From JAWCMQ01 sp039091255 (lineage in GTDB: Archaea > Aenigmatarchaeota > Aenigmatarchaeia > GW2011-AR5 > JACRAC01): DNA of 64,000 nt. The stretch covers positions 1 to 64,000 of the forward strand of contig JAWCMQ010000002.1 of NCBI GenBank assembly GCA_039091255.1, given 5' to 3'. The notes below the pieces were generated by a model. The model searched no databases. It had not been told where the DNA came from and saw nothing but the letters and a program-made list of their open reading frames with translations. Each line of letters begins with the position of its first letter. The stretch's first letter is position 1. The translations under genes and the position numbers were made by a program. Positions 1-9,032 of this stretch are shown in pieces.

Positions 1-53
1 TTGTCTATCAGTTCAGACTTCTGCGCAAGCAGCTTTTCTATGTCGATGCCCAT
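1..53 (-). CDS. 5' end of an unidentified gene (runs off the window)
   Basis: Only the first 17 codons are present, reading leftward from an ATG at 53; the peptide begins MGIDIEKLLAQKSELID. A TATA-like CTTTTAAGCC lies about 45 bases upstream on the minus strand. The short amphipathic start would fit several families, including polyprenyl synthases, but nothing visible decides it. Existence of the gene is inferred from the open frame and promoter only. Confidence 0.4.
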   Translation of the reverse strand, partial: MGIDIEKLLAQKSELID

Positions 54-117
54 GTGCGATACCTCGGTGAAAAACTACTAAAGCAAAATTGAGAAGGCTT
101 AAAAGCTTGCTATCAGT

Positions 118-161
118 AATCTAACGAGCTCATTCAGGATTCGAAAGCGAGCTATTCGTCG
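118..161 (+). repeat. Palindromic repeat element, copy 1
   Basis: Starts CTAACGAGCT and ends GCGAGCTATTCGTC, the left and right ends of a family found more than ten times in the window. The arms are weak here, suggesting a decayed copy just upstream of the S26e gene. Confidence 0.6.
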
Positions 162-196
162 CATGGCAATCTTGCGCAAGATTTGTGGTCGAGAAA

Positions 197-469
197 ATGT
201 CTGCACCCTATCGTCGTGGATGGTCGCATGGCACCGAACGTGGCCATGAAGGAACGATAAATTGTGGCTTCTGCGGGCGGCTTGTTCCGCGCTGGAAGAC
301 GTTCCCCGTTTTCAGGCGCTTCGGCATAAACGATCCGCTGGTACGCCAGCAGATCGATCCGCGACGCATGTCCCTCGTCGAGCGCAAGATGTATGCATGC
401 CCATCATGCGCCCGCTTCCGCGGCATAGTCAAGATAGGAAAGTCCAGAAAGACCCGTTCTGCGCAGTAA
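197..469 (+). CDS. rps26e: Small ribosomal subunit protein eS26 (S26e)
   Basis: About 90 residues. Two CxxC pairs, CGFC near residue 23 and CPSC near residue 68, form the zinc site typical of S26e. The stretches NCGFCGRLVPR before, and KMYACPSCARFRGIV after, a charged middle match the eukaryote/archaea-specific S26e pattern, as does the basic C-terminus. The protein binds the 3' region of 16S rRNA near the mRNA exit. I chose the ATG at 197; an in-frame GTG at 185 would add four residues. Repeat elements flank the gene on both sides and there is no operon partner. Confidence 0.85.
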   Translation: MSAPYRRGWSHGTERGHEGTINCGFCGRLVPRWKTFPVFRRFGINDPLVRQQIDPRRMSLVERKMYACPSCARFRGIVKIGKSRKTRSAQ

Positions 470-473
470 TCTT

Positions 474-562
474 AACCTAACGAGCCGCTGCGAAGCGACG
501 AGCTATTCGTAATCTAACGAGCAGCGCCGAAAGCGCTGCGAGCAATTTTTTAATCTAACGAG
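474..562 (+). repeat. Palindromic repeat elements, tandem copies 2 and 3
   Basis: Two adjacent units. The first is CTAACGAGC with a short stem, ending GACGAGCTATTCGTAA. The second has a perfect stem GCAGCGC-cgaaa-GCGCTGC followed by GAGCAATTTTTTAA. A third left end (TAACGAGCCTGC) begins at about 553. The second stem is almost identical to the copy at 17665. Confidence 0.75.
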
Positions 563-603
563 CCTGCATGGATTTCGAGAACGTGCTAATTTGAAAGAAG
601 ATG

Positions 604-2133
604 CTATCGCTTCAGCCTGCCGTAAAGCATCTTGTTGATGGCATGCATGTAGGCTTTTGCGCTCGCGTCTATGATGTCCGTGCTGACACCCCTCCCAACA
701 TACCGGTTGCCATCATCGGCAATTGCAACTGTTACCTCGCCAAGTGCCTCCTTTCCTCTGCCTATGGCCGCGATGTTAAACGCCAGAAGCTGCGTTTCGA
801 TTCCAAGCGCACCGTTTATAGCATTATACAGCGCGTCTATGGGACCGTTGCCTGTGGCAGTCTTAGTTACAATCGCACCCTCCTTCACAAGCTCGACATA
901 GCCGATTCTCGTGCTGCTTCCGCCAGCAGCATATGCGCTCTTCAGCGCCACGACCTCAGGCGGCTTCCTGACTTCGTCCTCGAGTATCGCCGCAAGGTCT
1001 ATGTCGCTGAGCTTTCCTTTCGAGTCTGCAAGCGGCTTTACAATCTTTTGCATGTGCCTGGCTTCCTCCTCTGTAACGCGGTAGCCCATGTCTTCCAGCG
1101 CTTTCTTGATGCCCTTGCCGCCGGAACGGGCTGTGATGACAAATACCCCCTTGCTGTCCCAGCCCCATTCTTCCGGTTTCATGAGCTCGTAGGTAAGCCG
1201 CTCTTTGCATACGCCGTCCTGATGGATGCCTGAGCTGTGGGCGAATGCATTCGCGCCTACAACGGCCTTGTTTGGCTGGACGGGCATGCCAAGGAGCCTG
1301 CTCACATGCCTGCTGATCCTGCCGATTTGAGTCGTGTCCACACCAGATTCCGCGCTGTAATATGCCTTGCGTGTCCTCAGGTTCGCCAGAACCTCTTCCA
1401 TCGCAGTGTTGCCGGCCCTTTCGCCGACGCCGTTTATCGTGCATTCAATCTGCCGCGCGCCGCCAGTGATGGCTGCCATTGCATTGGCGGTTGCGTTTCC
1501 AAGATCATTATGCCCATGAAAGCTCCACATAACCCTGTCGCCGCCTTTCACGCTTGCGCGCAGGTATTCGAACATCTTTCGCACCTCATCTGGTTGAGCA
1601 TAGCCTACGGTGTCTGGGACATTTATCACATTCGCGCCGGCCTCTATGACGTCCTCATAGATGCGCTTCAAAAAAGCCGGTTCAGCCCTAAACGAATCCT
1701 CACCCGAGAACTCCACCTTTCCTTTGCTGCCAAGCTTTTGTCTTGCGAAGCGAACGGCGCTGATTGCCATCTTTCGAACCTCATCCGGAGACTTTCCAAG
1801 CTTTTTCTCCATGTGAATGGGAGAAACCGCTATGAACGTGTGTATGCGCGGCCGCTTCGCATCTTTCACGGCATCATAAGCTGAATCTATATCCTTCTCC
1901 ACGGCTCTTGCAAGTGCGGCGACCTCACTGCGGCTTATGCGCCCCGCTACATAGCGCACCGCATCAAAGTCTCCGCCTGATGACGCTGGAAAGCCCGCCT
2001 CGATGACATCCACGCCCACCTGCTCGAGCAGCTGAGCGATGGAATATTTCTCGAGAGCGCCCAGCGAGCCGACGGCCGATGCCTGTTCGCCATCCCTCAG
2101 CGTGGTGTCGAAAATGCAAACTTTCTCAGGCAT
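604..2133 (-). CDS. leuA: 2-isopropylmalate synthase (LeuA family)
   Basis: 509 residues, the length of full LeuA-type enzymes. The N-terminal HMGL-like TIM barrel carries the FDTTLRDGEQ signature (residues 8-17) and the metal-binding SFHGHNDLGNATANA motif near residue 205, then the GxGERAGN motif near 238. The C-terminal third keeps the LeuA dimer/regulatory domain (STRIGYVELV through NKMLYG), which fits feedback-regulated LeuA or citramalate synthase. The reaction is Claisen condensation of acetyl-CoA with a 2-oxo acid; substrate choice cannot be read from sequence. No other leu genes are nearby, so it may serve an incomplete pathway. The minus-strand TATA-like CTTAAGAAATTT lies about 25 bases upstream, consistent with a leaderless mRNA. 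Confidence 0.88.
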   Translation of the reverse strand: MPEKVCIFDTTLRDGEQASAVGSLGALEKYSIAQLLEQVGVDVIEAGFPASSGGDFDAVRYVAGRISRSEVAALARAVEKDIDSAYDAVKDAKRPRIHTFIAVSPIHMEKKLGKSPDEVRKMAISAVRFARQKLGSKGKVEFSGEDSFRAEPAFLKRIYEDVIEAGANVINVPDTVGYAQPDEVRKMFEYLRASVKGGDRVMWSFHGHNDLGNATANAMAAITGGARQIECTINGVGERAGNTAMEEVLANLRTRKAYYSAESGVDTTQIGRISRHVSRLLGMPVQPNKAVVGANAFAHSSGIHQDGVCKERLTYELMKPEEWGWDSKGVFVITARSGGKGIKKALEDMGYRVTEEEARHMQKIVKPLADSKGKLSDIDLAAILEDEVRKPPEVVALKSAYAAGGSSTRIGYVELVKEGAIVTKTATGNGPIDALYNAINGALGIETQLLAFNIAAIGRGKEALGEVTVAIADDGNRYVGRGVSTDIIDASAKAYMHAINKMLYGRLKR

Positions 2134-2214
2134 AGCCGCTATACATCACGAGAAATTTCTTAAGCGTGCGCCAAACCTTTATTATACCCCTTCCCAATTA
2201 GTTCTTACGATAGT
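2134..2214. promoter_or_regulatory. Divergent promoter region, leuA / pilus operon
   Basis: On the plus strand CCTTTATTATACC (2177-2189) sits 25-35 bases before the ATG at 2215. On the minus strand CTTAAGAAATTT lies a similar distance before the leuA start. Neither side has a clear Shine-Dalgarno sequence, so both transcripts are probably leaderless, as is usual for first genes of archaeal operons. Confidence 0.55.
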
Positions 2215-3981
2215 ATGCCTTTGCTGAAAAGGCGAGCCAAACCGGCTCAGGCAGTGGAATCTGACAAGAGAGCCAAAGCAGCCGACAAGGATAGTGAACG
2301 AGTCAGCAAGCTCGCTGAAATCCTCGAGCGGCGCCAGGCGCAAGCGCCAGCGAGGGCTTACCCTAAGTTCGCCATCGCACCCCAAAAGATAGCAGTAATA
2401 CAGCCTGCTGCAAAGACGGCGACCTATGCCCTGATACGGCCGTACGCCTATGCAAACATCAAACCCGACAGTGAGGGCCGCCTTGTCTACACAGTCGTAG
2501 AGCCTGAGCTTGGTGAAGAGGAGAAAGGAGCGCTTGCGCGTCTGAAAGAAGGGCTCATTCAGGTTTTGGACATCCCGCTCTCAGCCATCAAGAACGAGCA
2601 TGCAGTGATGGAGCTGCTCGAAAGCAAAATCCGCGACCTCATCGGCGCATTCAAGTTATCGCTCACGGACGACCAGTATCTCCGCATAATGTACTACATC
2701 TACCGTGATTTCGTCGGGCTCAACGAACTAGAGCCGTTGCTGCGCGACCCGTACATCGAGGACATAAGCTGCGACGGCACAGGGGTCCCTCTCTACATCG
2801 TCCACCAGCGATTCGGCCAGATGCCCACGAACGTGGTCTTTGAGCCAGAAGCTTATCTCAAAGAGTTTGTTGTCAAGCTCGCGGAGCGATGCGACCGCTA
2901 TGTCAGCTATGCCGAGCCCCTGCTTGACGGCTCCTTGCCTGACNNNNNNNNNNNNNNNNNNNNNNNNNNNNNNNNNNNNNNNNNNNNNNNNNNNNNNNNN
3001 NNNNNNNNNNNNNNNNNNNNNNNNNNNNNNNNNNNNNNNNACGGCACGCGCGTCCAGGCAAGCCTCGCAGGCGACGTCACGGCCCGCGGCCCGACGTTTT
3101 CGATTAGAAAGTTCCGCGAGAAGCCGTTCACGCCCATTGACCAGTTTAACCTCAAGACCGCAGACCTGGACATGCTTGCCTACCTATGGTTCCTCGTTGA
3201 GCATGGCGCGAACATCCTTGTGTGCGGCACGACGGCAAGCGGCAAGACATCCTTCCTGAACTCTCTTGCGTTCTTCATGCCGCCAGAAGCAAAGGTCGTC
3301 AGTATCGAAGACACGCGCGAGCTAAACATCCATCACGAAAACTGGCTGCCGGCCGTCGCGCGCTTGGGCTTCGCCGGCACGCGCGTCGGAGAAGTCACGA
3401 TGTTCGACCTGCTTAAAGAGGCCTTCAGGCAAAATCCGAACTACCTTATCGTCGGCGAAGTTCGTGGTGAAGAAGCGGCGGTCATGTTCCAGGCCATGGC
3501 ATCAGGCATAACATCGATGTCGACGATGCACGCGGGCTCCGTAGAAGATGCGCTCAAGCGTCTCCAGACGCGGCCGATATCGCTGCCGCCCGCGCTTCTC
3601 GAAACGCTTGATGTAGTAATAATCATGTCTCATGCCGTAGAGAAAGGCGCATCCGCAAGGCGCGTTCGCAGCATTGTTGAGATCGAATCCGTGGACCCCG
3701 AAACATCTCGCGCAAAGTACAACATGGCTTTCGAGTGGAATCCGGCAAAAGACACGTTCGCGCATAAGAAAGACTCTGTAGTGCTTCGCAAGATATCCGA
3801 TGAAAAAGGAATCCCGCTTGCGACCATAGAAAAGGAAATCGCCCAGCGCCGGCGCGTCCTGGAATGGCTGGCAGGCCAAGCGCTCGATTGGAAATCCACG
3901 GCTGAGCGCATAGTCCTTTACTACAGGGATAGGGAAAGGCTGCTCGAGATGATGTCCCAAAGGGAGCGGAAAAAGAAATAG
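2215..3981 (+). CDS. Type IV pilus / type II secretion assembly ATPase
   Basis: Hexameric VirB11/GspE/FlaI-family ATPase that powers pilin assembly at the inner face of the membrane. After a basic lysine-rich N-terminus come an N-terminal region and the ATPase core: Walker A CGTTASGKTSF, Asp box SIEDTRELN, Walker B region YLIVGEVRGEEA, and a His box near STMHAGS. The protein is interrupted by 97 N. The flanks read LPD and GTRVQASL, which in this family are contiguous, so about 33 codons are spurious and the true length is near 555 residues. Two GspF/TadC-like membrane genes follow immediately, the standard archaeal pilus arrangement. Confidence 0.9.
   Translation: MPLLKRRAKPAQAVESDKRAKAADKDSERVSKLAEILERRQAQAPARAYPKFAIAPQKIAVIQPAAKTATYALIRPYAYANIKPDSEGRLVYTVVEPELGEEEKGALARLKEGLIQVLDIPLSAIKNEHAVMELLESKIRDLIGAFKLSLTDDQYLRIMYYIYRDFVGLNELEPLLRDPYIEDISCDGTGVPLYIVHQRFGQMPTNVVFEPEAYLKEFVVKLAERCDRYVSYAEPLLDGSLPDXXXXXXXXXXXXXXXXXXXXXXXXXXXXXXXXXGTRVQASLAGDVTARGPTFSIRKFREKPFTPIDQFNLKTADLDMLAYLWFLVEHGANILVCGTTASGKTSFLNSLAFFMPPEAKVVSIEDTRELNIHHENWLPAVARLGFAGTRVGEVTMFDLLKEAFRQNPNYLIVGEVRGEEAAVMFQAMASGITSMSTMHAGSVEDALKRLQTRPISLPPALLETLDVVIIMSHAVEKGASARRVRSIVEIESVDPETSRAKYNMAFEWNPAKDTFAHKKDSVVLRKISDEKGIPLATIEKEIAQRRRVLEWLAGQALDWKSTAERIVLYYRDRERLLEMMSQRERKKK
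2944..3040. other. Assembly gap (97 N), probably no missing sequence
   Basis: Removing 99 bases (the N run plus a repeated ac) joins CCTGAC to GGCACGCGC and gives LPDGTRVQ, the expected family motif, in frame. Confidence 0.75.
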
Positions 3982-3998
3982 CCCTAAGCTCGGCGGAA

Positions 3999-4883
3999 AT
4001 GTCAAATTCAGGAGAATCCGACATGACAATCCCGGACTTTTTTGCGGAGCTTGCGCGCACGCGCTTCGCCAACCGTTTCTCGTCGCTGAAGCGGCAGCTG
4101 GCGCAGGCTTCGCTCGGCATGCTCTTTGAGGCGTACATCGCACGCATGCTCTTTTATGCCACGGTCGGGGGGGTCGTTGTTTTTTCCTATTCAATCGTGA
4201 TGCTGCTGCTGCTCGGCATTTGGCCGGTATTGGCTATGCTCGCCTCACTGGCAGTCGGTACAGTCGCAGCCGCAGCAATTGTTGGGATGTTCTACCTCTA
4301 TCCTTCTTATCTCATCGCATCGCGCCGAAAATCGATAGAAAGCGCGCTTCCGTTTGCGATAAACCACATGGGAGCGCTCGCGGCGTCCGGCGTGCCGCCT
4401 CACACCATGTTCAAGCTGCTCACTGATGCTGAGGAGTATGGTGAAATAGCAAATGAAGCTCGCCGCATAGTCCGCAACGTTGAAGTATTTGGCATGGACA
4501 TCACGACGGCAATGCGCCAAACTGCGGAGCGCACGCCCTCGGCGGAATTTCGCCAATTCCTCTCTGGAATGATAGCCACGATATCAACAGGTGGCGACCT
4601 GCGTGCTCATCTGCGCCTGGCAGCCAAAGAGGCCCTGGCAGACTACAGGCTTAAGCGCGAGCGCTACATCGCAAGCCTTTCTACATACGCAGATTTCTAC
4701 GTCGGAGTCCTGATAGCTGCGCCTCTGTTCTTCATATCCATACTGTCCCTGCTTGCAATTATAGGAGGCGAGCTCGTTGGTCTGCCAATAAGCGTCATCC
4801 TAAACCTCGGCATATACGTTGTCCTTCCACTCCTCAATATCGCATTCATACTGTTCGTTCACATGACGCAGCCATCATTGTGA
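3999..4883 (+). CDS. GspF/TadC-like pilus assembly membrane protein 1
   Basis: 294 residues with four or more membrane segments (about residues 52-75, 78-105, 230-255, 260-290) around a cytoplasmic helical region containing the T2SF motif ALPFAINHMGALAASGVPP. This family forms the membrane platform on which the upstream ATPase acts. It starts 17 bases after the ATPase stop and overlaps the next gene, indicating one operon. A second ATG at 4023 is an alternative start. Confidence 0.85.
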   Translation: MSNSGESDMTIPDFFAELARTRFANRFSSLKRQLAQASLGMLFEAYIARMLFYATVGGVVVFSYSIVMLLLLGIWPVLAMLASLAVGTVAAAAIVGMFYLYPSYLIASRRKSIESALPFAINHMGALAASGVPPHTMFKLLTDAEEYGEIANEARRIVRNVEVFGMDITTAMRQTAERTPSAEFRQFLSGMIATISTGGDLRAHLRLAAKEALADYRLKRERYIASLSTYADFYVGVLIAAPLFFISILSLLAIIGGELVGLPISVILNLGIYVVLPLLNIAFILFVHMTQPSL

Positions 4884-5890
4884 TGCGCATGAAGCGAGAA
4901 GAGCAGAAGCCGAAAGGAAAGCCCGAAAAGGAAACAAGCCAAAGCAAAGCGGGAGATTCGGCAGAGGCGGGAACCGCAAAGGAAAACAGGGCTGGAGAAA
5001 CAAAGAGGCAGGCAAAGCCTGAGGCTTTGCAGCTCAGGCAAAAGAGCATTCGCCTTGCGAAAAGCAATAGGATTGGCGTATCTTCCCATTTGGATTGGAG
5101 AATTATCAGCGCCATAGCGATAGGCATTGCCATCGCATTGTTCTACACTAACGCTACGATGTTCACCGGACGGCCGCAGCTGTTTGCAGCGCTCAACGGC
5201 ATAGCCGTTGGAATAGCACTCGGCGTTCCTGTCTACGTCCGCTACCGAGAATACGTGCGCATAAAAGAGCTGGAGCAGATGTTTCCTGCCTTCATGCGCG
5301 ACATAACTGAAAACATAAATGTCGGTATGTCGCTTCCGAAAGCCATCCGCACGGCATCTGCCAACGACTACGGCAGGCTCACGCCCTATATCCAAGAAAT
5401 CGCTGCAAAAATAGACTGGGGTGTGCCATTTGAGAAGGTGCTCCTGGGATTCGCTGAAAAAGCCAAATCTGCAGTGCTTAGCCGAATAGTCAAAGGAATC
5501 ATCGAAGCTCACAAGTCGGGCGGGACCATTGGAACGGTCATGCAAGCAATGACTGCATCGGCCGTCGAGCTTGAGCGCATAAAGAAAGAGCGGGCGGCCA
5601 GAATATATTCGCAGATGGTTACGGGATACTTCATCTTTTTCCTCTTCCTGGGCATCATGCTTGCGATGTCCAAGCTCCTCATACCGATACTCACATTCCA
5701 GCTTGCGGGCGCAACCGGCATGGCTGACATATCCCGCGTGTTCACAGAGACGTTCCGCTCGCTTGTTGTAATACAAGGCATATTCGCTGGACTCGGCATC
5801 GGAAAGATGTCGGAAGGCACGATAACAGCAGGGTTCAAGCATTCCTTTGTGCTGACTGTAATCGGATACACGGTGTTTGTGATATTTTGA
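4883..5890 (+). CDS. GspF/TadC-like pilus assembly membrane protein 2
   Basis: About 335 residues. A long, highly charged N-terminus (residues 1-65, rich in Lys and Glu) precedes membrane segments near 75-95 and 100-118. The T2SF helical region (FPAFMRDITENINVGMSLPK) follows, then two or three C-terminal membrane segments. It overlaps the stop of the preceding paralogue by a base. Two separate TadC-like proteins per ATPase is usual for archaeal non-flagellar pili. The start could be the GTG at 4880, ATG 4883 or ATG 4889. Confidence 0.85.
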   Translation: MRMKREEQKPKGKPEKETSQSKAGDSAEAGTAKENRAGETKRQAKPEALQLRQKSIRLAKSNRIGVSSHLDWRIISAIAIGIAIALFYTNATMFTGRPQLFAALNGIAVGIALGVPVYVRYREYVRIKELEQMFPAFMRDITENINVGMSLPKAIRTASANDYGRLTPYIQEIAAKIDWGVPFEKVLLGFAEKAKSAVLSRIVKGIIEAHKSGGTIGTVMQAMTASAVELERIKKERAARIYSQMVTGYFIFFLFLGIMLAMSKLLIPILTFQLAGATGMADISRVFTETFRSLVVIQGIFAGLGIGKMSEGTITAGFKHSFVLTVIGYTVFVIF

Positions 5891-5899
5891 GGTGATAAA

Positions 5900-6406
5900 T
5901 TGGGAGCAAAATCGTTTCTGCCAGCAATGCTGTCCGCGCTTCTTTTATTACCTGCAATCGCTTCAGCACACTCTGTGGCAATCAATTGGCGCTTTCGCAT
6001 TGCAGACATCGATGATGAATTGCACAACTCTACCTACTACGCCTCGTCAGAGCGCGCCGGCACGCTGGCCGCGCTTCTCTTTGCAGGTTCTCGTCTCATC
6101 GGCATGACGGTTGATGCGAGAAGCGTGCCATATCTTTTCCATCTTGAGCAAGACGAGGGACAAAACCGCGCACTACTCGTGTTCACTGCCGGCACATGGC
6201 GCGACATCGAACGCATGCCTTATGGCAAAATTCCAGCCCAAACCTTTGGAAACCTAACGCCACCCTCTACTGTTCTGCCGGGCCTTGCGCTCCAGCTTCA
6301 ATGCGACTCCATCGATTTGTCAGGCCATATAAGCCCGGGCCAAATCCTTATCAGGTCACTTAGCAGGCCTCGCCTGCCGCTGATAGGGCTACAGGTGGTC
6401 GGCTGA
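5900..6406 (+). CDS. Secreted protein of the pilus operon, function unknown
   Basis: 168 residues with a signal peptide (FLPAMLSALLLLPAIASA, cleavage after ASA) and no further membrane segment. I recognise no domain. Translation most likely starts at the TTG at 5900: a strong Shine-Dalgarno GAGGTGAT ends three bases before it. The stop overlaps the start of the next gene as TGATG, so the two are translationally coupled. Confidence 0.7.
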   Translation: MGAKSFLPAMLSALLLLPAIASAHSVAINWRFRIADIDDELHNSTYYASSERAGTLAALLFAGSRLIGMTVDARSVPYLFHLEQDEGQNRALLVFTAGTWRDIERMPYGKIPAQTFGNLTPPSTVLPGLALQLQCDSIDLSGHISPGQILIRSLSRPRLPLIGLQVVG

Positions 6407-6789
6407 TGCCAGAACTCGTGGCTCACGTGATTGCGCTCAGCCTTGGCATAGCGGCCATAGCTACAATGGCGGCCATACTCAACGCTATTCGTACAGACAG
6501 CAACGAAGGTTCCGCACAAGCCTTATCTGAAAATGTCTGCGCGCAAATTAAAATCGCCGCCGAGCAGCTTCAGCCAGGAGCGCAGTCATCGGTCATCCAC
6601 CTTGCTTTGCCGCGAAAAATAGGCGGTGAACCCTACGATATTAGGGCAAACAACCATGTGATATCGGTCGTATCCGCCAGTACTAACCATAGCTGCGTTG
6701 CAGGAACCGCAGCGCAACTTGCCGGCAACATATCAGGCGGAGCCATCCGGCTAACCTTGCTGGGAGACACTATCAAGCTGACTGCATGA
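6406..6789 (+). CDS. Pilin-like / minor subunit protein of the pilus operon
   Basis: 127 residues. One hydrophobic N-terminal segment (VAHVIALSLGIAAIATMAAIL) is followed by a polar, beta-prone exported domain, the layout of pilin-like subunits. No classical class III cleavage site is visible. Coupled by TGATG to the upstream gene. Confidence 0.65.
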   Translation: MPELVAHVIALSLGIAAIATMAAILNAIRTDSNEGSAQALSENVCAQIKIAAEQLQPGAQSSVIHLALPRKIGGEPYDIRANNHVISVVSASTNHSCVAGTAAQLAGNISGGAIRLTLLGDTIKLTA

Positions 6790-6798
6790 GGAATCAGA

Positions 6799-7272
6799 AT
6801 GGCATCCGCATTTGTGGATTACACAATTGCACTCGGCATCATCATTGCAGCATTCGGAGCGACTCTAAGTTTAGCGATCAGCACAGCAGCTGCTGCACAA
6901 AGCAGCATTCGGCTTTCGACGCTCCACATGCAGGCGGAATCGCTCCTTGGCCTCTCGAACCGCGCACATGTTTTTGATGAGTCCATAAGCGGCCTTGGGC
7001 TGGCAATAAAGAAGGTAAACGCCTCGGCAACGCCTCCGACAGAGGTGGTTGTAATAAGCGCGGCCGCGCTGGAGCGCCTTGCATCGAAGCCCTATTCGCA
7101 AATCAAGGAAGATTTCAATTTCCGCATGCGCCTCCTCGACTCGTCAAATACGACTGTGTTCAGCTATGGCATCACGCCAGCGCTAGCCAATGTAGTCGTG
7201 CTCCAGAGGCCAGTGCTCTACGAATCGGAAGATAGCATGCGGAGCGGAATGCTCATCGTCGAAGTATGGTAA
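6799..7272 (+). CDS. Pilin-like membrane-anchored protein
   Basis: 157 residues. Starts MASAFVDYTIALGIIIAAFG, a charged residue followed by about 20 hydrophobic residues with an Asp-Tyr near the start as in pilin-type helices. The rest is a soluble exported domain without a recognised fold. Ten bases separate it from the previous gene. Role inferred from position in the pilus operon. Confidence 0.65.
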   Translation: MASAFVDYTIALGIIIAAFGATLSLAISTAAAAQSSIRLSTLHMQAESLLGLSNRAHVFDESISGLGLAIKKVNASATPPTEVVVISAAALERLASKPYSQIKEDFNFRMRLLDSSNTTVFSYGITPALANVVVLQRPVLYESEDSMRSGMLIVEVW

Positions 7273-7294
7273 CATAAATTATGGGTGCAATGAA

Positions 7295-7648
7295 ATGAAA
7301 GGGATTGTACACGTAATCGAAGCTGTCATTGCAATCGCGATGATAACAGTAGCGGCAATATTGCTCTTCAAGCCTCTGCAGCCTGCAGACTACTCTGCGC
7401 AGCTCGTTAGCGCAGGCTATGCAGCCCTTAGGCACCTCGAAAACGTGGGCAATCTGAGACCTGCTGTAGCTAACCATGATGTCACTGCAATCCGCAATTC
7501 ACTAAGGCCGCTGTTGGGCAGCTTCGAGCTCGAAATCTGCGACCCCGCGTGCGTAGGCACAACTCAGCCAGGCGCAGCAGCGCTGGACTACTTCATCGCG
7601 GGTGATGGAAACTACAACCCTGCACACCTGAGGCTGTATCTATGGTGA
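7295..7648 (+). CDS. Pilin-like protein
   Basis: 117 residues. The N-terminus MKGIVHVIEAVIAIAMITVA has the KG start and a Glu within the hydrophobic helix, both typical of archaeal type IV pilins. Two cysteines (CDPAC) may form a disulfide in the exported domain. I take it as a minor pilin or a related subunit. Confidence 0.7.
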   Translation: MKGIVHVIEAVIAIAMITVAAILLFKPLQPADYSAQLVSAGYAALRHLENVGNLRPAVANHDVTAIRNSLRPLLGSFELEICDPACVGTTQPGAAALDYFIAGDGNYNPAHLRLYLW

Positions 7649-7680
7649 AAAATAAGGTAACTGCATTCGGCATTACGCAG

Positions 7681-7717
7681 AAGCGCAGCAATTCGTAAAA
7701 TGACGAGCTATTCGTGA
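7681..7717 (+). repeat. Palindromic repeat element, partial copy
   Basis: AGCAATTCGTAAAATGACGAGCTATTCGTGATT contains two right ends of the family and almost no stem. It lies in the only sizeable gap of the pilus operon, just before the ATG at 7723. Confidence 0.55.
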
Positions 7718-7722
7718 TTAAT

Positions 7723-8295
7723 ATGAAAGGAAGCAAAGGACAGATTTTTGTCGCAGGAGCAGCGATGTTCATCGTGCTGCTCGCGCTCATCTCAACGAGC
7801 CTCTCGCCTCCACCGAGCTTGCCGCCAGTGCTTGCGATAGCGCCGCAGCTGGAAAACCTTGCTCAGGAATACAGATATACAATAGGGCTCTCGGCACGTG
7901 AGGGCTCAGACAAGCTAGACGACCTTTCAGCCTATTTTCGCGATAATGTCCAGGGCTTTGATGCGATATATGCGCTTGTCTCTACAGGGCCCGAAGCATA
8001 CAGCCTGACAATCGGAAATTTTCTGCGAAACACGGCGAGCATAAGAGTCTCGGCCAAAGGTTCCGCGCCTTCGTCCGTCTCCGGAATACTCGAAGACGGC
8101 GAGCGCAAAAGTTGGGACTTTTCAGCATCGGGAGATGTCAACGTAACAATAAGGTACGCAGTCCAGGGCATCGAATACTCAAAATCCATCCAATTTTCAA
8201 CTAATACAAACCAAACAATCGGATGGTTCAACATTGGCATCCGCGTAGGCAAAGACTACGTTAGAAAATCTGATGCGTGGTCTATAGCAACATAA
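7723..8295 (+). CDS. Pilus-operon membrane-anchored protein
   Basis: 190 residues from ATG 7723. The N-terminal hydrophobic segment GQIFVAGAAMFIVLLALIS anchors an exported domain of about 160 residues that contains possible N-glycosylation sites (NVT, NQT). An upstream in-frame GTG at 7714 lies in the palindromic element and is a less likely start. No domain recognised; grouped with the pilus by position. Confidence 0.65.
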   Translation: MKGSKGQIFVAGAAMFIVLLALISTSLSPPPSLPPVLAIAPQLENLAQEYRYTIGLSAREGSDKLDDLSAYFRDNVQGFDAIYALVSTGPEAYSLTIGNFLRNTASIRVSAKGSAPSSVSGILEDGERKSWDFSASGDVNVTIRYAVQGIEYSKSIQFSTNTNQTIGWFNIGIRVGKDYVRKSDAWSIAT

Positions 8296-8308
8296 GCAAG
8301 CGTGGTGA

Positions 8309-9025
8309 ATGCAGGTGCAATCAAAGCCAAAGGGCGTCAGCGTCATCATATCATGGCTGCTTGTAGCGATGCTCGTCATCTCCGGCATAGGCATCGTCAT
8401 GCTCGCGACCTCCCCGATGCGCGCCCAAGCAGAGGCCGCCTCGGCGTTGAGCCAAGCCGAGCAGGCGCTCGAGCGCCTCGATGCTGCGATTCTGTCTGTA
8501 AGCCGCGAGGGCATCGGCGCAAGCAGAATCGTAGCGCTTCCAGCGTTGCCTGGGATGTGGCAGCTTATCCAAGAAGACGACACAATAGAATTCCGCCTCC
8601 CGCTGAGCATCCTCGAACCCCTTGTCCGACGCATCCGGGATGACATGGTTTACATTTCTGGATTCGATGCGAACTGCTCGCTTGGAAGCTACGCCGGCGT
8701 GCCTGCGCTGGTCATGGAGAACAGTTATCTCAAGGCCTATTTGCAGCGCGTCAATGGCACGATTGACACGTCACAGAACGTCCTTGCGCTGCACTCGAAA
8801 GTCACGAACATGACCATAGCGCCGGCCGACAGCTCGATAGAAATCAACGGCGACCCGCTGACATCAAGCGGCACCGGCTTCAGCGAGATGCGAACAGGTG
8901 TCGGCATGCCGAAATGTCGCGCGCACTTTTTCGTAGACTCGGCAGCAGGCCTGAGCTACGACATATTTTACACACTCTACTCCGGCGCAGACTTCCTCGT
9001 TGTGGAGGTCAGAAACATAACGTAG
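8309..9025 (+). CDS. Pilin-like protein, last gene of the pilus operon
   Basis: 238 residues. A short basic start (QSKPKG) precedes the membrane helix VSVIISWLLVAMLVISGIGIVML, a pattern close to archaeal pilins that start KG(V/I)S. A long alpha-helical neck follows (residues 35-65) and then an exported domain with two cysteines and N-glycosylation sites (NGT, NMT). Its stop at 9025 faces the opposite-strand surface-protein genes, so the operon ends here. Confidence 0.65.
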   Translation: MQVQSKPKGVSVIISWLLVAMLVISGIGIVMLATSPMRAQAEAASALSQAEQALERLDAAILSVSREGIGASRIVALPALPGMWQLIQEDDTIEFRLPLSILEPLVRRIRDDMVYISGFDANCSLGSYAGVPALVMENSYLKAYLQRVNGTIDTSQNVLALHSKVTNMTIAPADSSIEINGDPLTSSGTGFSEMRTGVGMPKCRAHFFVDSAAGLSYDIFYTLYSGADFLVVEVRNIT

Positions 9026-9032
9026 TCTGAAT

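Noticed and set aside
604..1900. Plus-strand and second minus-strand open frames over leuA
   Set aside because: They have no family motifs, and their codon pattern is a shadow of the clear LeuA frame.
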